A stretch of DNA of 56,857 bases from NCBI GenBank assembly GCA_016840825.1, contig JAEORN010000067.1:1-56857 (forward strand), read 5' to 3'. Position numbers and translations under genes: made by a program. Below are positions 8,663 to 16,191 of this stretch, one piece after another. The number at the start of each line of letters is the position of its first letter. The first letter of the stretch is position 1. The notes under the pieces were generated by a model that made no database searches, was not told where the DNA came from, and saw only the letters and a list, made by a program, of their open reading frames with translations. The DNA is from Candidatus Thorarchaeota archaeon. GTDB lineage: Archaea; Asgardarchaeota; Thorarchaeia; Thorarchaeales; Thorarchaeaceae.

Positions 8663-9736
8663 CTAGGAACCTCCCTTGATTTTTCGAAGTTCTTGGAGTA
8701 TTTGCTCAGTATCAGGTGTGTTTGATTGGTCCATATACTCTTCAAGTGCGCGCTCAACGTTCAAAGGCTCAGTTAGTGTTACCTCAGGAGGTCCTATGAC
8801 CTGCCAATTAGGTTCTATGTGTAAGAACAATGGTTTTAGTGTATTTTCTCCGAAGGTGATGAGATCTCCACGATCAATACCATTTTCAGTCTCTGGTGTA
8901 ACTAATCCATTGACATTCATGATGATAATTGGTTTTCCCCTTTTCTTTGGTGATAGTTTTGATAGCCAATCTTTTATCGCTTCATTTGCATCGGAGGGGC
9001 CCATCCCGGATATGTCTAAGCCTGGATGAAACTTGAACTCACGCACATCGTTGAGGGTTTCAGTTTGAAATTCTGCACCTGTACTATCTATATCGATGAC
9101 TATTAGCTTGCTTTTTCCATTCATCTCTTTCTTCCAATCAACGATACATGTTGATCCGGGACACCCAATTGAGGCATCTTCATCGAGACGAAAATTATGA
9201 GAGTGCCCATATCCAACGTAATCATAATGCGATGGTATCTCATCATGGTCGATAGGGATATGGTGTGAGAACATGACAGAGATTTCTGATGAAGGAGAAA
9301 AATCACTTAGGTACCTTCGAAATGCTCTTGGGCGTGTCCAAGATATTAGTTGGATATCAATCCGTTTACCATCAACTTCATAATTAATAACCACATGGTC
9401 ATTCGCACCAGTAGAAACCAATATTCCTGCATTTTCTAGAATCCAAATTGGACTATGTAGATATCGATATCCATAGGGAACATCATGATTTCCATGAAGA
9501 ACAATTACTTTTGGATCAGATATTTTCCTAAAGAGATTCACAACAAAATTGGTGTCGTCAGGATGAGGAGTGGGGTTGTGAAATAGATCTCCAGAATGTA
9601 CCAAGATATCGGGAGAATGTCGAAGAGCCATATCTACAGCTTTCTTCAAGCATATGCGAGCATCTTCTCGACGTTCTATTAATTGGAAAAGAGAGGAACC
9701 AAGGTGTGAATCTGAGATATGCGCGATTCGAACCAT
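8663..9736 (-). CDS. mre11: Mre11-family DNA double-strand-break repair nuclease
   Basis: This calcineurin-like Mn2+-dependent nuclease acts with Rad50 on DNA ends. The five phosphoesterase motifs are visible: DSHLG (D9, H11), HSGDLFH (D50), GNHD (N83, H84), SHHIP (near 158) and GHSH (178-180). At 357 residues it is close to the length of other archaeal Mre11 proteins, in contrast to its shortened partner. GGAGGT lies 11 nt before the ATG. The herA and nurA helicase and nuclease genes, which often accompany this pair in archaea, are absent from the flanks. Confidence 0.92.
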   Translation of the reverse strand: MVRIAHISDSHLGSSLFQLIERREDARICLKKAVDMALRHSPDILVHSGDLFHNPTPHPDDTNFVVNLFRKISDPKVIVLHGNHDVPYGYRYLHSPIWILENAGILVSTGANDHVVINYEVDGKRIDIQLISWTRPRAFRRYLSDFSPSSEISVMFSHHIPIDHDEIPSHYDYVGYGHSHNFRLDEDASIGCPGSTCIVDWKKEMNGKSKLIVIDIDSTGAEFQTETLNDVREFKFHPGLDISGMGPSDANEAIKDWLSKLSPKKRGKPIIIMNVNGLVTPETENGIDRGDLITFGENTLKPLFLHIEPNWQVIGPPEVTLTEPLNVERALEEYMDQSNTPDTEQILQELRKIKGGS

Positions 9737-9853
9737 CTTTTCCCACTACCTCCGCATGATATTGCATCAGTTATTTGAAATCTGTAACATTCTCTAAATG
9801 GCAGATGCTCTATTTGAATTGTATCATCTCAAAAACACAGCCATGTCGTATCC

Positions 9854-9860
9854 TTTAATA
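9854..9860 (+). promoter_or_regulatory. Possible TATA box for rubrerythrin
   Basis: TTTAATA followed by a purine-rich run lies about 80 nt before the chosen rubrerythrin start. Initiation would fall near 9884. Position and composition are the only support. Confidence 0.3.
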
Positions 9861-9936
9861 GTAAAAAAAAGTCTCGTTTGACGAATTGTGTTAAGGTGTG
9901 GGTGTATACAACTTATCACAACAGGAGAAATACACA

Positions 9937-10524
9937 ATGGATTTGAAGGGAACAAAAACCGAAAAGAATCTCTTAACCTCTTTTGCCGGTGAGTCTCAAG
10001 CAAGAAATAGATATACTATGGCTGCAAAGACTGCCAAAAGTGAGGGTTATCAACACATAGCAGCTATTTTCTTAGAAACTGCGAATCATGAGTTGGAGCA
10101 TGCAAAGAGGTTCTTCAACTACCTTAAGGAAGGTGGAGCGACTGAAGCGCTTAAGGTTGAGTGGGATTTTCCAACCTCAGGAGCATACGAAAGTACAGAG
10201 GAAATTCTCAGACACGCTGCTGCTGGCGAGAAATTTGAATTCACTGAAATGTACCCAGGATATGCAAAGATTGCGGAAGAAGAAGGATTCCCGAAAATTG
10301 CGCATCAGTGGAAAATGATAGCTCACGCAGAGTCTTGGCATCACGAACGATACCTTGCTCTTGCTGACGCAATTGCAGATGGTACGATCTTCAAGAAGAC
10401 TGAGAAAGCTAAGTGGCGCTGTGATAATTGTGGATATATCCATGAAGGTGAGCATCCACCTGAGAAGTGCCCGGCATGTCAGCATGATAAAGGCTACTTC
10501 ATGCTTCACTTCAGAGAATATTAG
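9937..10524 (+). CDS. rbr: Rubrerythrin
   Basis: This non-haem di-iron peroxidase reduces hydrogen peroxide with electrons from rubredoxin. The ferritin-like four-helix domain carries the iron ligands in FAGESQARNRY, in HELEHAKR (ExxH near 52-55) and in AHAESWHHERY. The C-terminal rubredoxin-like domain has two CxxC knuckles (CDNCGY and CPAC). Start ATG at 9937 is chosen because GGAG at 9923-9926 lies about 10 nt upstream and the family begins with this sequence; the frame stays open to 9898. A strong hairpin terminator follows, so the gene is monocistronic. The flavoprotein at 6181 is a plausible electron donor. Confidence 0.95.
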   Translation: MDLKGTKTEKNLLTSFAGESQARNRYTMAAKTAKSEGYQHIAAIFLETANHELEHAKRFFNYLKEGGATEALKVEWDFPTSGAYESTEEILRHAAAGEKFEFTEMYPGYAKIAEEEGFPKIAHQWKMIAHAESWHHERYLALADAIADGTIFKKTEKAKWRCDNCGYIHEGEHPPEKCPACQHDKGYFMLHFREY

Positions 10525-10539
10525 ATATAGTATAGAATA

Positions 10540-10579
10540 ACCTTGGTTCTGGATTGAACCAAGGTCCTAACTATTTTTT
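10540..10579 (+). terminator. Hairpin and T-tract after rubrerythrin
   Basis: A perfect 10-bp inverted repeat (ACCTTGGTTC at 10540-10549 and GAACCAAGGT at 10556-10565, with a 6-nt loop) is followed by six T residues at 10574-10579. It begins about 15 nt after the rubrerythrin stop. Confidence 0.8.
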
Positions 10580-10749
10580 ACGGAATAAGAATAAGTACGG
10601 AGCAGTAGGCAAAACAGCATTCTCGGAAGGGGGTGTTTGTGTTGAGTTATGGGGTTATTAGAAATAATGCACTGCTTTGCCTCTGTCCATGGAAGTGCTA
10701 AACATTACTGGGATAAAGAGATGAGTATTACTAGGTAGGAACTGATTTT

Positions 10750-10848
10750 ATGACATCGACAAAAGTCGATAGAACACACAAGAAAAGGAAACCTCTAAAT
10801 GTAGGAAAAAACGGAATTCAGAAGTTATTGGTGAAATGCTATGACTGA
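10750..10848 (+). CDS. Candidate 32-codon basic leader peptide before the SCP2 operon
   Basis: An ATG-started frame of 32 codons encodes a lysine-rich peptide (MTSTKVDRTHKKRKPLNVGK at its start) and ends 8 nt inside the SCP2 gene, overlapping its ATG. A 6-bp hairpin with an AAAA loop (ATCGAC at 10755-10760 and GTCGAT at 10765-10770) lies in its first codons. There is no strong ribosome-binding site. It may be a leader peptide or chance; nothing beyond position supports it. Confidence 0.2.
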   Translation: MTSTKVDRTHKKRKPLNVGKNGIQKLLVKCYD

Positions 10849-11170
10849 ACAACCGCTACTGGACCTAATGAAAGAAAGAATAGCTATCGGTCTTGAAAGA
10901 GAGAAAACTAAGGAAGCCATTGAAGGCTGGGAAAGAACAGCTTTATTGATGCTAAAAGACGGCCCGGAATATCACTTCATTGTGAAAGACAACAATATCA
11001 CAGTTCATGAAGGAACTATTGACAATCCTGACATGAAGATAGAAAGCGATGAAGATACTGTGAGGAAATTGTTCCTTGAGGAGATGAGCGCAGCATCGGC
11101 ACTATTGAAAAGAAAACTCAAAGTCAAAGGCTCTGCCAGTGACCTGATGAAAATACGCCATATTTTCTAG
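10841..11170 (+). CDS. SCP2 sterol-binding domain protein
   Basis: This small protein of 109 residues has the fold of sterol carrier protein 2, a hydrophobic-tunnel lipid or acyl-CoA binding domain. The sequence shows the characteristic YHFIVKDNNITVHEG hairpin, the NPDMKIESDEDTVRKL segment and a C-terminal KLKVKGSASDLMKI helix. GGTGA lies 6 nt before the ATG. It is the first full-length gene of an operon with two FAD dehydrogenases and an Fe-S protein, which hints that the oxidised substrate is a lipid or another hydrophobic acid. That link is inference. Confidence 0.82.
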   Translation: MTEQPLLDLMKERIAIGLEREKTKEAIEGWERTALLMLKDGPEYHFIVKDNNITVHEGTIDNPDMKIESDEDTVRKLFLEEMSAASALLKRKLKVKGSASDLMKIRHIF

Positions 11171-11194
11171 TCATAGTGACCGGGAGGACATTGA

Positions 11195-12601
11195 GTGGAT
11201 AAATCGATTATCAAAAAACTTGCAGAAATAGTTGGATCTGAATATGTATCCACTCGTCAGGATGTGCTTCTGACATACTCAGCTTCTGCATCAACTGGCT
11301 ATGATAGAGTATTTCCTGCAGTGGTTGTAAGACCATCCAATACACAAGAGGTCAGTGCTATTCTCAAGATAGCCAATGGATTCAAGATACCTGTCACTCC
11401 AAGATCTGGAGGATCTTCTCTCCAGGGAGAGGTTATCCCAAAAGAAGGAGGAATCGTGATTGATATGCTTAGGTTCACAGAAATCACACTCTTTGAGGAC
11501 CTTAGATCTGTACGGGTTGGGGCAGGTGTTACTTTTGGAGCGTTGGATAAATTTCTTGATGCTAAGGATCTATGGATTCCAATCTATCCTGATTCCTCAC
11601 TGGTATGTACCGTTGCTGGAAATGTTTCAGTGAATGGAGCTGGTCCAGGATCTGGAGTTCATGGTTGCATGGGAGACCTTGTTCTTGGATTAGAAGTAGT
11701 TCTTCCTACAGGTGAGGTCATTCAAACAGGGTCAGAAGCCAATCCAAATGCGCAGGGGCCATTCCTACGCTATGCATTCGGACCTGATCTATCAGGTCTA
11801 TTCATCGGTTCTTTGGGGAGTCTTGGAATCATAACTACTGTTTCTATCAAGACCTTCAAGAAAATGCATCATTTCCACCATGAAACTTACGGATTCATAG
11901 ATGCCACAAGCGCTGAGAAGTTTCTACTTGAAACTAGACACAATGACATCAACTTTGTCATGGCAGCAATCTATGAAGGTCGAATCCTTGAGTTCTTTCT
12001 AGATATGCTTGGAGAGGAATACGGTGTGCCTGAAACTAGTTGGTCACCATTTACCGTTTCAGCAACAATAGGTAGAGTAAGGAATGACCAACTACAATCG
12101 GATGTGGACCTTGCAAGGCACATCTGTTTCAATCTAGGTGGACGAGTAATTGGTGTAGGGGAATTGCCACGGGGTGAATGGGAGGATAGAATGTGGACAT
12201 TCGCACGTTCATCTTATGTTCATGGTTGGTGGTGGATGATGTTATATCATCATCAAACACCATCAAACTGGCATCGCTCAATTGAAGAGATTTGGTCAGT
12301 GATGGATAAGTATGGTATTCTGGGACATACTGCAGGATTCCTAACTGGACACTCAAGCTACAACTACTATCCACAATTATATTTCGACCCTGTTGATGAA
12401 GAGGAAGAACAACGTGTAAGAGAGGCTCATAAGGAACTCTCCCAGCGTCTCTTCAGGACAGGAGCTGTTCCTTTCAAGCTTGCACCATATTGGGTACAGG
12501 GTGTGAGTGAGATGGAACGATACTTGGAATTCGTTAAGGTGCTAAAGAAAACTGTCGATCCGAAGAATATAATGAACCCAGGAGTTCTTGGAGGGATATA
12601 G
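11195..12601 (+). CDS. FAD-linked oxidase/dehydrogenase, GlcD/D-lactate dehydrogenase family (copy 1)
   Basis: This is a PCMH-fold flavoprotein of 468 residues that probably oxidises a 2-hydroxy acid or a related substrate. The FAD-binding half includes VVVRPSNTQEVSAIL, PRSGGSSLQGEV and the GNVSVNGAGPGSGVHG loop. The C-terminal FAD-oxidase domain ends with the typical VDPKNIMNPGVLGG. A His-rich stretch (MLYHHQTPSNWHRS) could bind metal, as in D-2-hydroxyglutarate and D-lactate dehydrogenases. GTG at 11195 has GGGAGG 7 nt upstream. It is a close paralogue of the next gene and shares its exact length. The electron acceptor is probably the Fe-S protein at 14021. Confidence 0.87.
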   Translation: MDKSIIKKLAEIVGSEYVSTRQDVLLTYSASASTGYDRVFPAVVVRPSNTQEVSAILKIANGFKIPVTPRSGGSSLQGEVIPKEGGIVIDMLRFTEITLFEDLRSVRVGAGVTFGALDKFLDAKDLWIPIYPDSSLVCTVAGNVSVNGAGPGSGVHGCMGDLVLGLEVVLPTGEVIQTGSEANPNAQGPFLRYAFGPDLSGLFIGSLGSLGIITTVSIKTFKKMHHFHHETYGFIDATSAEKFLLETRHNDINFVMAAIYEGRILEFFLDMLGEEYGVPETSWSPFTVSATIGRVRNDQLQSDVDLARHICFNLGGRVIGVGELPRGEWEDRMWTFARSSYVHGWWWMMLYHHQTPSNWHRSIEEIWSVMDKYGILGHTAGFLTGHSSYNYYPQLYFDPVDEEEEQRVREAHKELSQRLFRTGAVPFKLAPYWVQGVSEMERYLEFVKVLKKTVDPKNIMNPGVLGGI

Positions 12602-12612
12602 GAGGTGGAAAC

Positions 12613-14019
12613 ATGAACTCTGAGGTTGTAGCCAGACTTATTGAAATCAGTGGAGAGGAATATGTATCTACAAGAGACGATGTTCTACTCACTTATTCTT
12701 CATCAGCATCAATGGCAAAGAAGCCAGTGAAACCAGGAGTTGTTGTGAGACCTAAGAATGTCCAAGAGATAAAAGAGATCTTGAGAATCGCTAACGAATA
12801 CAAAATTGATGTGACAGTACGTTCTGGTGGGACAAGTCTCCAAGGTGAAGTAATTCCACATCCTAATGGATTAGTTATCGAGATGATGAGATTCGAAGAT
12901 ATTACACTGTTTGAAGACCTACATAGCGTACGAGTTGGTGCGGGAGTCACGTACGGAGAATTGGACAAATTCCTCGAAAGGCATGGTCTATGGATCCCAG
13001 TTACACCAGAATCTGCACTTGGATGCACTGTTGTAGGGAACACAGCTGTGAATGGTGCAGGACCAGGTTCAAGTCTCTATGGATGTACTGGAGACCTCAT
13101 TTTGGGTCTCGAGGTAGTACTGCCAAATTCAGAAGTAATTCAAACAGGAACAGAAGCAAGTCCTTACACACCAGGACCATTTCTTCGTTATGCATTTGGT
13201 ACAGATATTACAGGTCTATTCATCGGTTCACTTGGAGCTTTAGGTATCATTACCAGCGTTTCTCTCAAGGTTTTCAAACGGATGGAGTATTTCCACTACA
13301 ATACCTATGGATTTTCTTCACACAAGGATGCAGAGAGGTTCCTTATAGAATTAAGAAACTGGGATGTGAATGCTCTCTTTGCCTCAATCTACGAAGGCCC
13401 TGTCCTTGAACTCTTCATGGAGATGCTCGGGGATGAATACGGAATTCCTCCGATGGAGTGGCCATATAGGACTGTATCAATGACTATAGGCAGAACACGT
13501 GAGGATATGATGCTTAGCGATGCAGCCAAAGCTGAAGAGCTATGCGAAGAGATGGGAGGAAATGTACTTGGAATAAAAGAGCTTCCCAGAGGAGAATGGG
13601 ATGGTAGACTGTGGACTTTCGTTCGTGCCTGCTATGCACATGGTTGGCATTGGCGAACACTCTATCATCATCAAACGCCAATGAACTCACATAGGTCAGT
13701 GGAGGAGATATCAAAAGTGATGGACAAGTATGGATTCCTTGGACACACCGCGGGTTTCCTTACAGATCACGCCTCTACGAATATGTATCCTCATCTATAT
13801 TTTGATCCTATCGATCCTGAGGATGAACAAAAGATAGTTGATGCTCATGATGAGCTCGCAGTGACTCTATACAGGACAGGTGCAGTCCCATTTAAGCTCG
13901 CACCGTTCTGGAAGGGTAAAATGCAGGGAACTGAAACATACATGGAATTTCTTGAAAGACTGAAGAATGCCATCGATCCGAATGGAATTATGAATAAAGG
14001 AGTGCTCGGAGGAATCTAA
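12613..14019 (+). CDS. FAD-linked oxidase/dehydrogenase, GlcD/D-lactate dehydrogenase family (copy 2)
   Basis: This is a tandem paralogue of the preceding gene, also of 468 residues and alike along its whole length. It keeps the FAD-binding TVRSGGTSLQGEV and NTAVNGAGPGSSLYG segments, the His-rich LYHHQTPMNSHRS and the terminal IDPNGIMNKGVLGG. Its ribosome-binding site AGGAGGTGG overlaps the stop of copy 1, so the two are translationally coupled and probably made in equal amounts. A heterodimer such as GlcD-GlcE is possible, but here both copies look complete. Divergence is greatest in the cap region (about residues 230-330), which could mean different substrates. Confidence 0.87.
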   Translation: MNSEVVARLIEISGEEYVSTRDDVLLTYSSSASMAKKPVKPGVVVRPKNVQEIKEILRIANEYKIDVTVRSGGTSLQGEVIPHPNGLVIEMMRFEDITLFEDLHSVRVGAGVTYGELDKFLERHGLWIPVTPESALGCTVVGNTAVNGAGPGSSLYGCTGDLILGLEVVLPNSEVIQTGTEASPYTPGPFLRYAFGTDITGLFIGSLGALGIITSVSLKVFKRMEYFHYNTYGFSSHKDAERFLIELRNWDVNALFASIYEGPVLELFMEMLGDEYGIPPMEWPYRTVSMTIGRTREDMMLSDAAKAEELCEEMGGNVLGIKELPRGEWDGRLWTFVRACYAHGWHWRTLYHHQTPMNSHRSVEEISKVMDKYGFLGHTAGFLTDHASTNMYPHLYFDPIDPEDEQKIVDAHDELAVTLYRTGAVPFKLAPFWKGKMQGTETYMEFLERLKNAIDPNGIMNKGVLGGI

Positions 14020-14020
14020 G

Positions 14021-15181
14021 ATGACGGATATAGATCTTGACGATTTGCGTGAAGAGCTGCTTCAATGCAGGCGATGTGGTATTTGTAGAAACGCTGTCTA
14101 CGAAGCAAAAGGGTTTGATGGAATCTGCCCGATTTGGAGGAACACTTCAGGTTTCGAAACGAGCTTCATGCGAGGAAAGATACAGGTCGCGCTTGCGTTA
14201 CTTGATGGCCAACTCGAGAGGACAGCAGAGAATGCAGAATCTCTCTTTCAATGTGCCCTTTGCGGAAACTGCACGCAGATCTGTGGTGCGGAGTTTCATC
14301 CAGCCCATGTCATGGAGATTGTACGAGATGTTTTGAATGACCTACCAAATGAATCTCGCGACAAGATAGCAGAGAGTATTGGTGAATATGATAATCCTTA
14401 CAATGAGAAACAAGAGTCACGAAGAGAGTGGCTGCAGGAGTTAGGTTTGGAGGTACCTACCTCTGGAGAAGTTCTCTATTTTGTGGGTTGTACTGCGGCA
14501 TTTCGTATCCCTAAAATTGCCAAGAGTACAGCGTACATTCTTGATGCTGCAAAGACAGGTTTTGCTGTCATGGAAGACGAACCCTGCTGTGGCTCAGTAA
14601 TGATGCGGACAGGTCGAATGGAAGATGCCAAAGCAAATGCAGTGAAAGTTGCTGAAGCAATCAAGGCCACAGGAGCAAAGAAAGTCATCGTATCATGTTC
14701 AGGATGTCTGAAAACTCTGAGGAAGGACTATCCTGAGAAGTTTGGAATAGAAATGCCAGAGATACTTCACATAGTAGAATATGCCAAAGAGCTGATTCAA
14801 GATGGAAGAATCAAACCGAAGAAGATTGAGCCAATGAAGGTGACATACCACGATCCATGTCATCTAGGTAGAGAGATGGAGATCTACGAAGAGCCAAGGC
14901 AACTAATTATGGCAATTCCAGGAGTAGAGTTCGTTGAAATGAATCCAAACAGAAACGCAGCTCTCTGTTGTGGGGCAGGAGGAGGTCTCCGTTCATACGA
15001 CCCGAACCTCTCAAAAAGGATTGCAGCAGATAGAGTGAATGCAGCAGTTGATACTGGTGCATCAGTGGTGGTTTCTGCATGTCCATTCTGTGAATCGAAT
15101 CTTGTAGCAGGTATTGAGTTGTCGGGTAAGAAGATTGAAGTTGTCGATGTGGTTGACTTGCTACATAGATCAATACTTTAG
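14021..15181 (+). CDS. Fe-S oxidoreductase with CCG domains (GlpC/GlcF/HdrD-like)
   Basis: This electron-transfer partner of the two upstream flavoproteins has 386 residues. The N-terminal part carries two 4Fe-4S ferredoxin motifs (CRRCGIC...CP and CALCGNCTQIC). Two cysteine-rich CCG domains follow: CCGSVM with CSGCLK, then HDPCHLGR with CCGAGGG and CPFC. This arrangement is typical of GlcF, GlpC, LldE and HdrD/HdrB proteins, which pass electrons to quinones or to heterodisulfide-type acceptors. The start ATG lies one base after the stop of copy 2, with GGAGG about 10 nt upstream. It closes the operon that begins with the SCP2 gene. Confidence 0.9.
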   Translation: MTDIDLDDLREELLQCRRCGICRNAVYEAKGFDGICPIWRNTSGFETSFMRGKIQVALALLDGQLERTAENAESLFQCALCGNCTQICGAEFHPAHVMEIVRDVLNDLPNESRDKIAESIGEYDNPYNEKQESRREWLQELGLEVPTSGEVLYFVGCTAAFRIPKIAKSTAYILDAAKTGFAVMEDEPCCGSVMMRTGRMEDAKANAVKVAEAIKATGAKKVIVSCSGCLKTLRKDYPEKFGIEMPEILHIVEYAKELIQDGRIKPKKIEPMKVTYHDPCHLGREMEIYEEPRQLIMAIPGVEFVEMNPNRNAALCCGAGGGLRSYDPNLSKRIAADRVNAAVDTGASVVVSACPFCESNLVAGIELSGKKIEVVDVVDLLHRSIL

Positions 15182-15260
15182 CTAGTTCCCTTTATACCCA
15201 ACAACCTAATCTCATATACAACATCCATACAAAGAGACTGAAACAAGTCTTGAGCCTAGA

Positions 15261-15289
15261 CTCACACGGATATTATGCAGCAGTGTGAG
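15261..15289 (-). terminator. Possible terminator hairpin overlapping the ssb 3' end
   Basis: Inverted repeat CTCACAC (15261-15267) and GTGTGAG (15283-15289) straddles the stop codon of the ssb-like gene. No clear T-tract follows, so it may be a chance structure. Confidence 0.3.
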
Positions 15290-15668
15290 CTTGAGCCTTA
15301 TGTAGTTCAAGGGACATGTTGTTGGAAATGGGGATAACCTCGAAATGCTCATCGCTTTCTTCAAGAGTTGCGAATCTACCGATACTCAAGCGTAGATGTT
15401 GCTGAAAGAGATTAGTGTAGCCATTAGTCAATTTGTAGTGTTTTCCAGTTTCAATTCGTTCTATTAGCTCGTCCCACACTGGAATCACAATTATGCCTGT
15501 ATTATCACCAACGATTATATCAGACAATCTATGTACTGAACCATCGTATCTGGATATCACTTCACGAACCTCTCCAATCTCAAGAACTTTGAAAACTATA
15601 TTCAGATGCTTCATCTGAGGTTTTAGTTCACAAATAGTAACTTGGACCATTTTTGGTTCAAGAGTCAT
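15273..15668 (-). CDS. ssb: Single-OB-fold single-stranded DNA-binding protein
   Basis: The sequence closely follows the single OB-fold SSB of the Sulfolobus/human SSB1 type: ICELKPQMKHLNIVFKVLE, an EVREVISR strand, the IVGDNTGIIVIPVWDE turn and the YKLTNGYTNLFQQHLRLSIGR strands. In this family aromatic and basic residues of the fold bind ssDNA in replication and repair. The C terminus is short and lacks the long Gly-rich or acidic tail of crenarchaeal SSB. ATG at 15668 (131 residues) is preferred to the TTG at 15740; a second ATG at 15650 is possible. It may work with RadA, Mre11-Rad50 and the Cas4-like proteins in this window. Confidence 0.82.
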   Translation of the reverse strand: MTLEPKMVQVTICELKPQMKHLNIVFKVLEIGEVREVISRYDGSVHRLSDIIVGDNTGIIVIPVWDELIERIETGKHYKLTNGYTNLFQQHLRLSIGRFATLEESDEHFEVIPISNNMSLELHKAQAHTAA

Positions 15669-16191
15669 ATCAATCAAATCCTTGCGAAATATATTGCACT
15701 TATTTCCAGAATCGTGAGAGAATTCAGATACTTGATCCAACTATAATTCGATTCAGATTCTTGTGTCAAGTCTGAACTTATTCCTCTTTTAACTCATATT
15801 ATCAGAGAAATAGAAGAAAAAGTGGACGAAGGCTAATACAACCTTTTTTCGCCAGGAACGGCATCAAGGTCCACCCCATTTTTGATGAACATAATCGCTC
15901 TCGTCTTTCAAGCAAAGTCTCCCTCTGAACATCATGTGAGGCTGAAATCTTCAAATTTTGAACATTTCATCAAACTTCCGCATGAAGACACGTCATCCTT
16001 TTTTTAGGATTCCGTATTTTTGAGCTCCAGTATTAACCTTACGTCCGCATACCATTCGCAGCATACCCAATTAAGTCTACTTGTCAGAATTAACAATATT
16101 TTATATTACTATTCAACTATTCTATGGTCATAAAACTTTAAAGGAAGTCGAATCTATTTTGCATATTCGGGATAATAAAGAGGCGAAAATA
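15669..16191. other. Gene-free interval between divergent ssb and ino1
   Basis: This stretch of 523 nt has no convincing ORF. It holds the promoters of the two divergent genes, including a possible TATA (CTTTAAAG near 16137-16144) for ino1. It also contains the nested inverted repeats at 15822-15874 described separately. No tRNA or snoRNA-like pattern could be established. Confidence 0.6.
15822..15874. ncRNA. Candidate structured RNA element with nested inverted repeats
   Basis: GTGGAC (15822-15827) pairs with GTCCAC (15869-15874). Inside lie two smaller hairpins: CGAAGG with CCTTTTTTCG, and GCC-AGGAAC-GGC. Together they suggest a three-way junction. Read on the minus strand, the element ends in a T-run and lies upstream of ssb. 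A terminator is not expected between divergent genes, so a small RNA or leader element is possible. The evidence is pairing only. Confidence 0.25.

Noticed and set aside
7371..9736. Defence island centred on a Rad50-like ATPase and a nuclease
   Set aside because: The nuclease has all Mre11 motifs and the flanking genes are ordinary metabolic and redox genes; no toxin, methyltransferase or mobile-element genes are near.
12990..13409. 139-codon ORF inside FAD dehydrogenase copy 2
   Set aside because: It is a shadow frame of a conserved flavoprotein, rich in Arg, Cys and Ser with no recognisable fold.
15880..15950. C/D box sRNA (TGATGA and CTGA boxes)
   Set aside because: The boxes occur, but the spacing from C box to D' is far too long and the C' to D distance is about one base, unlike archaeal C/D sRNAs.
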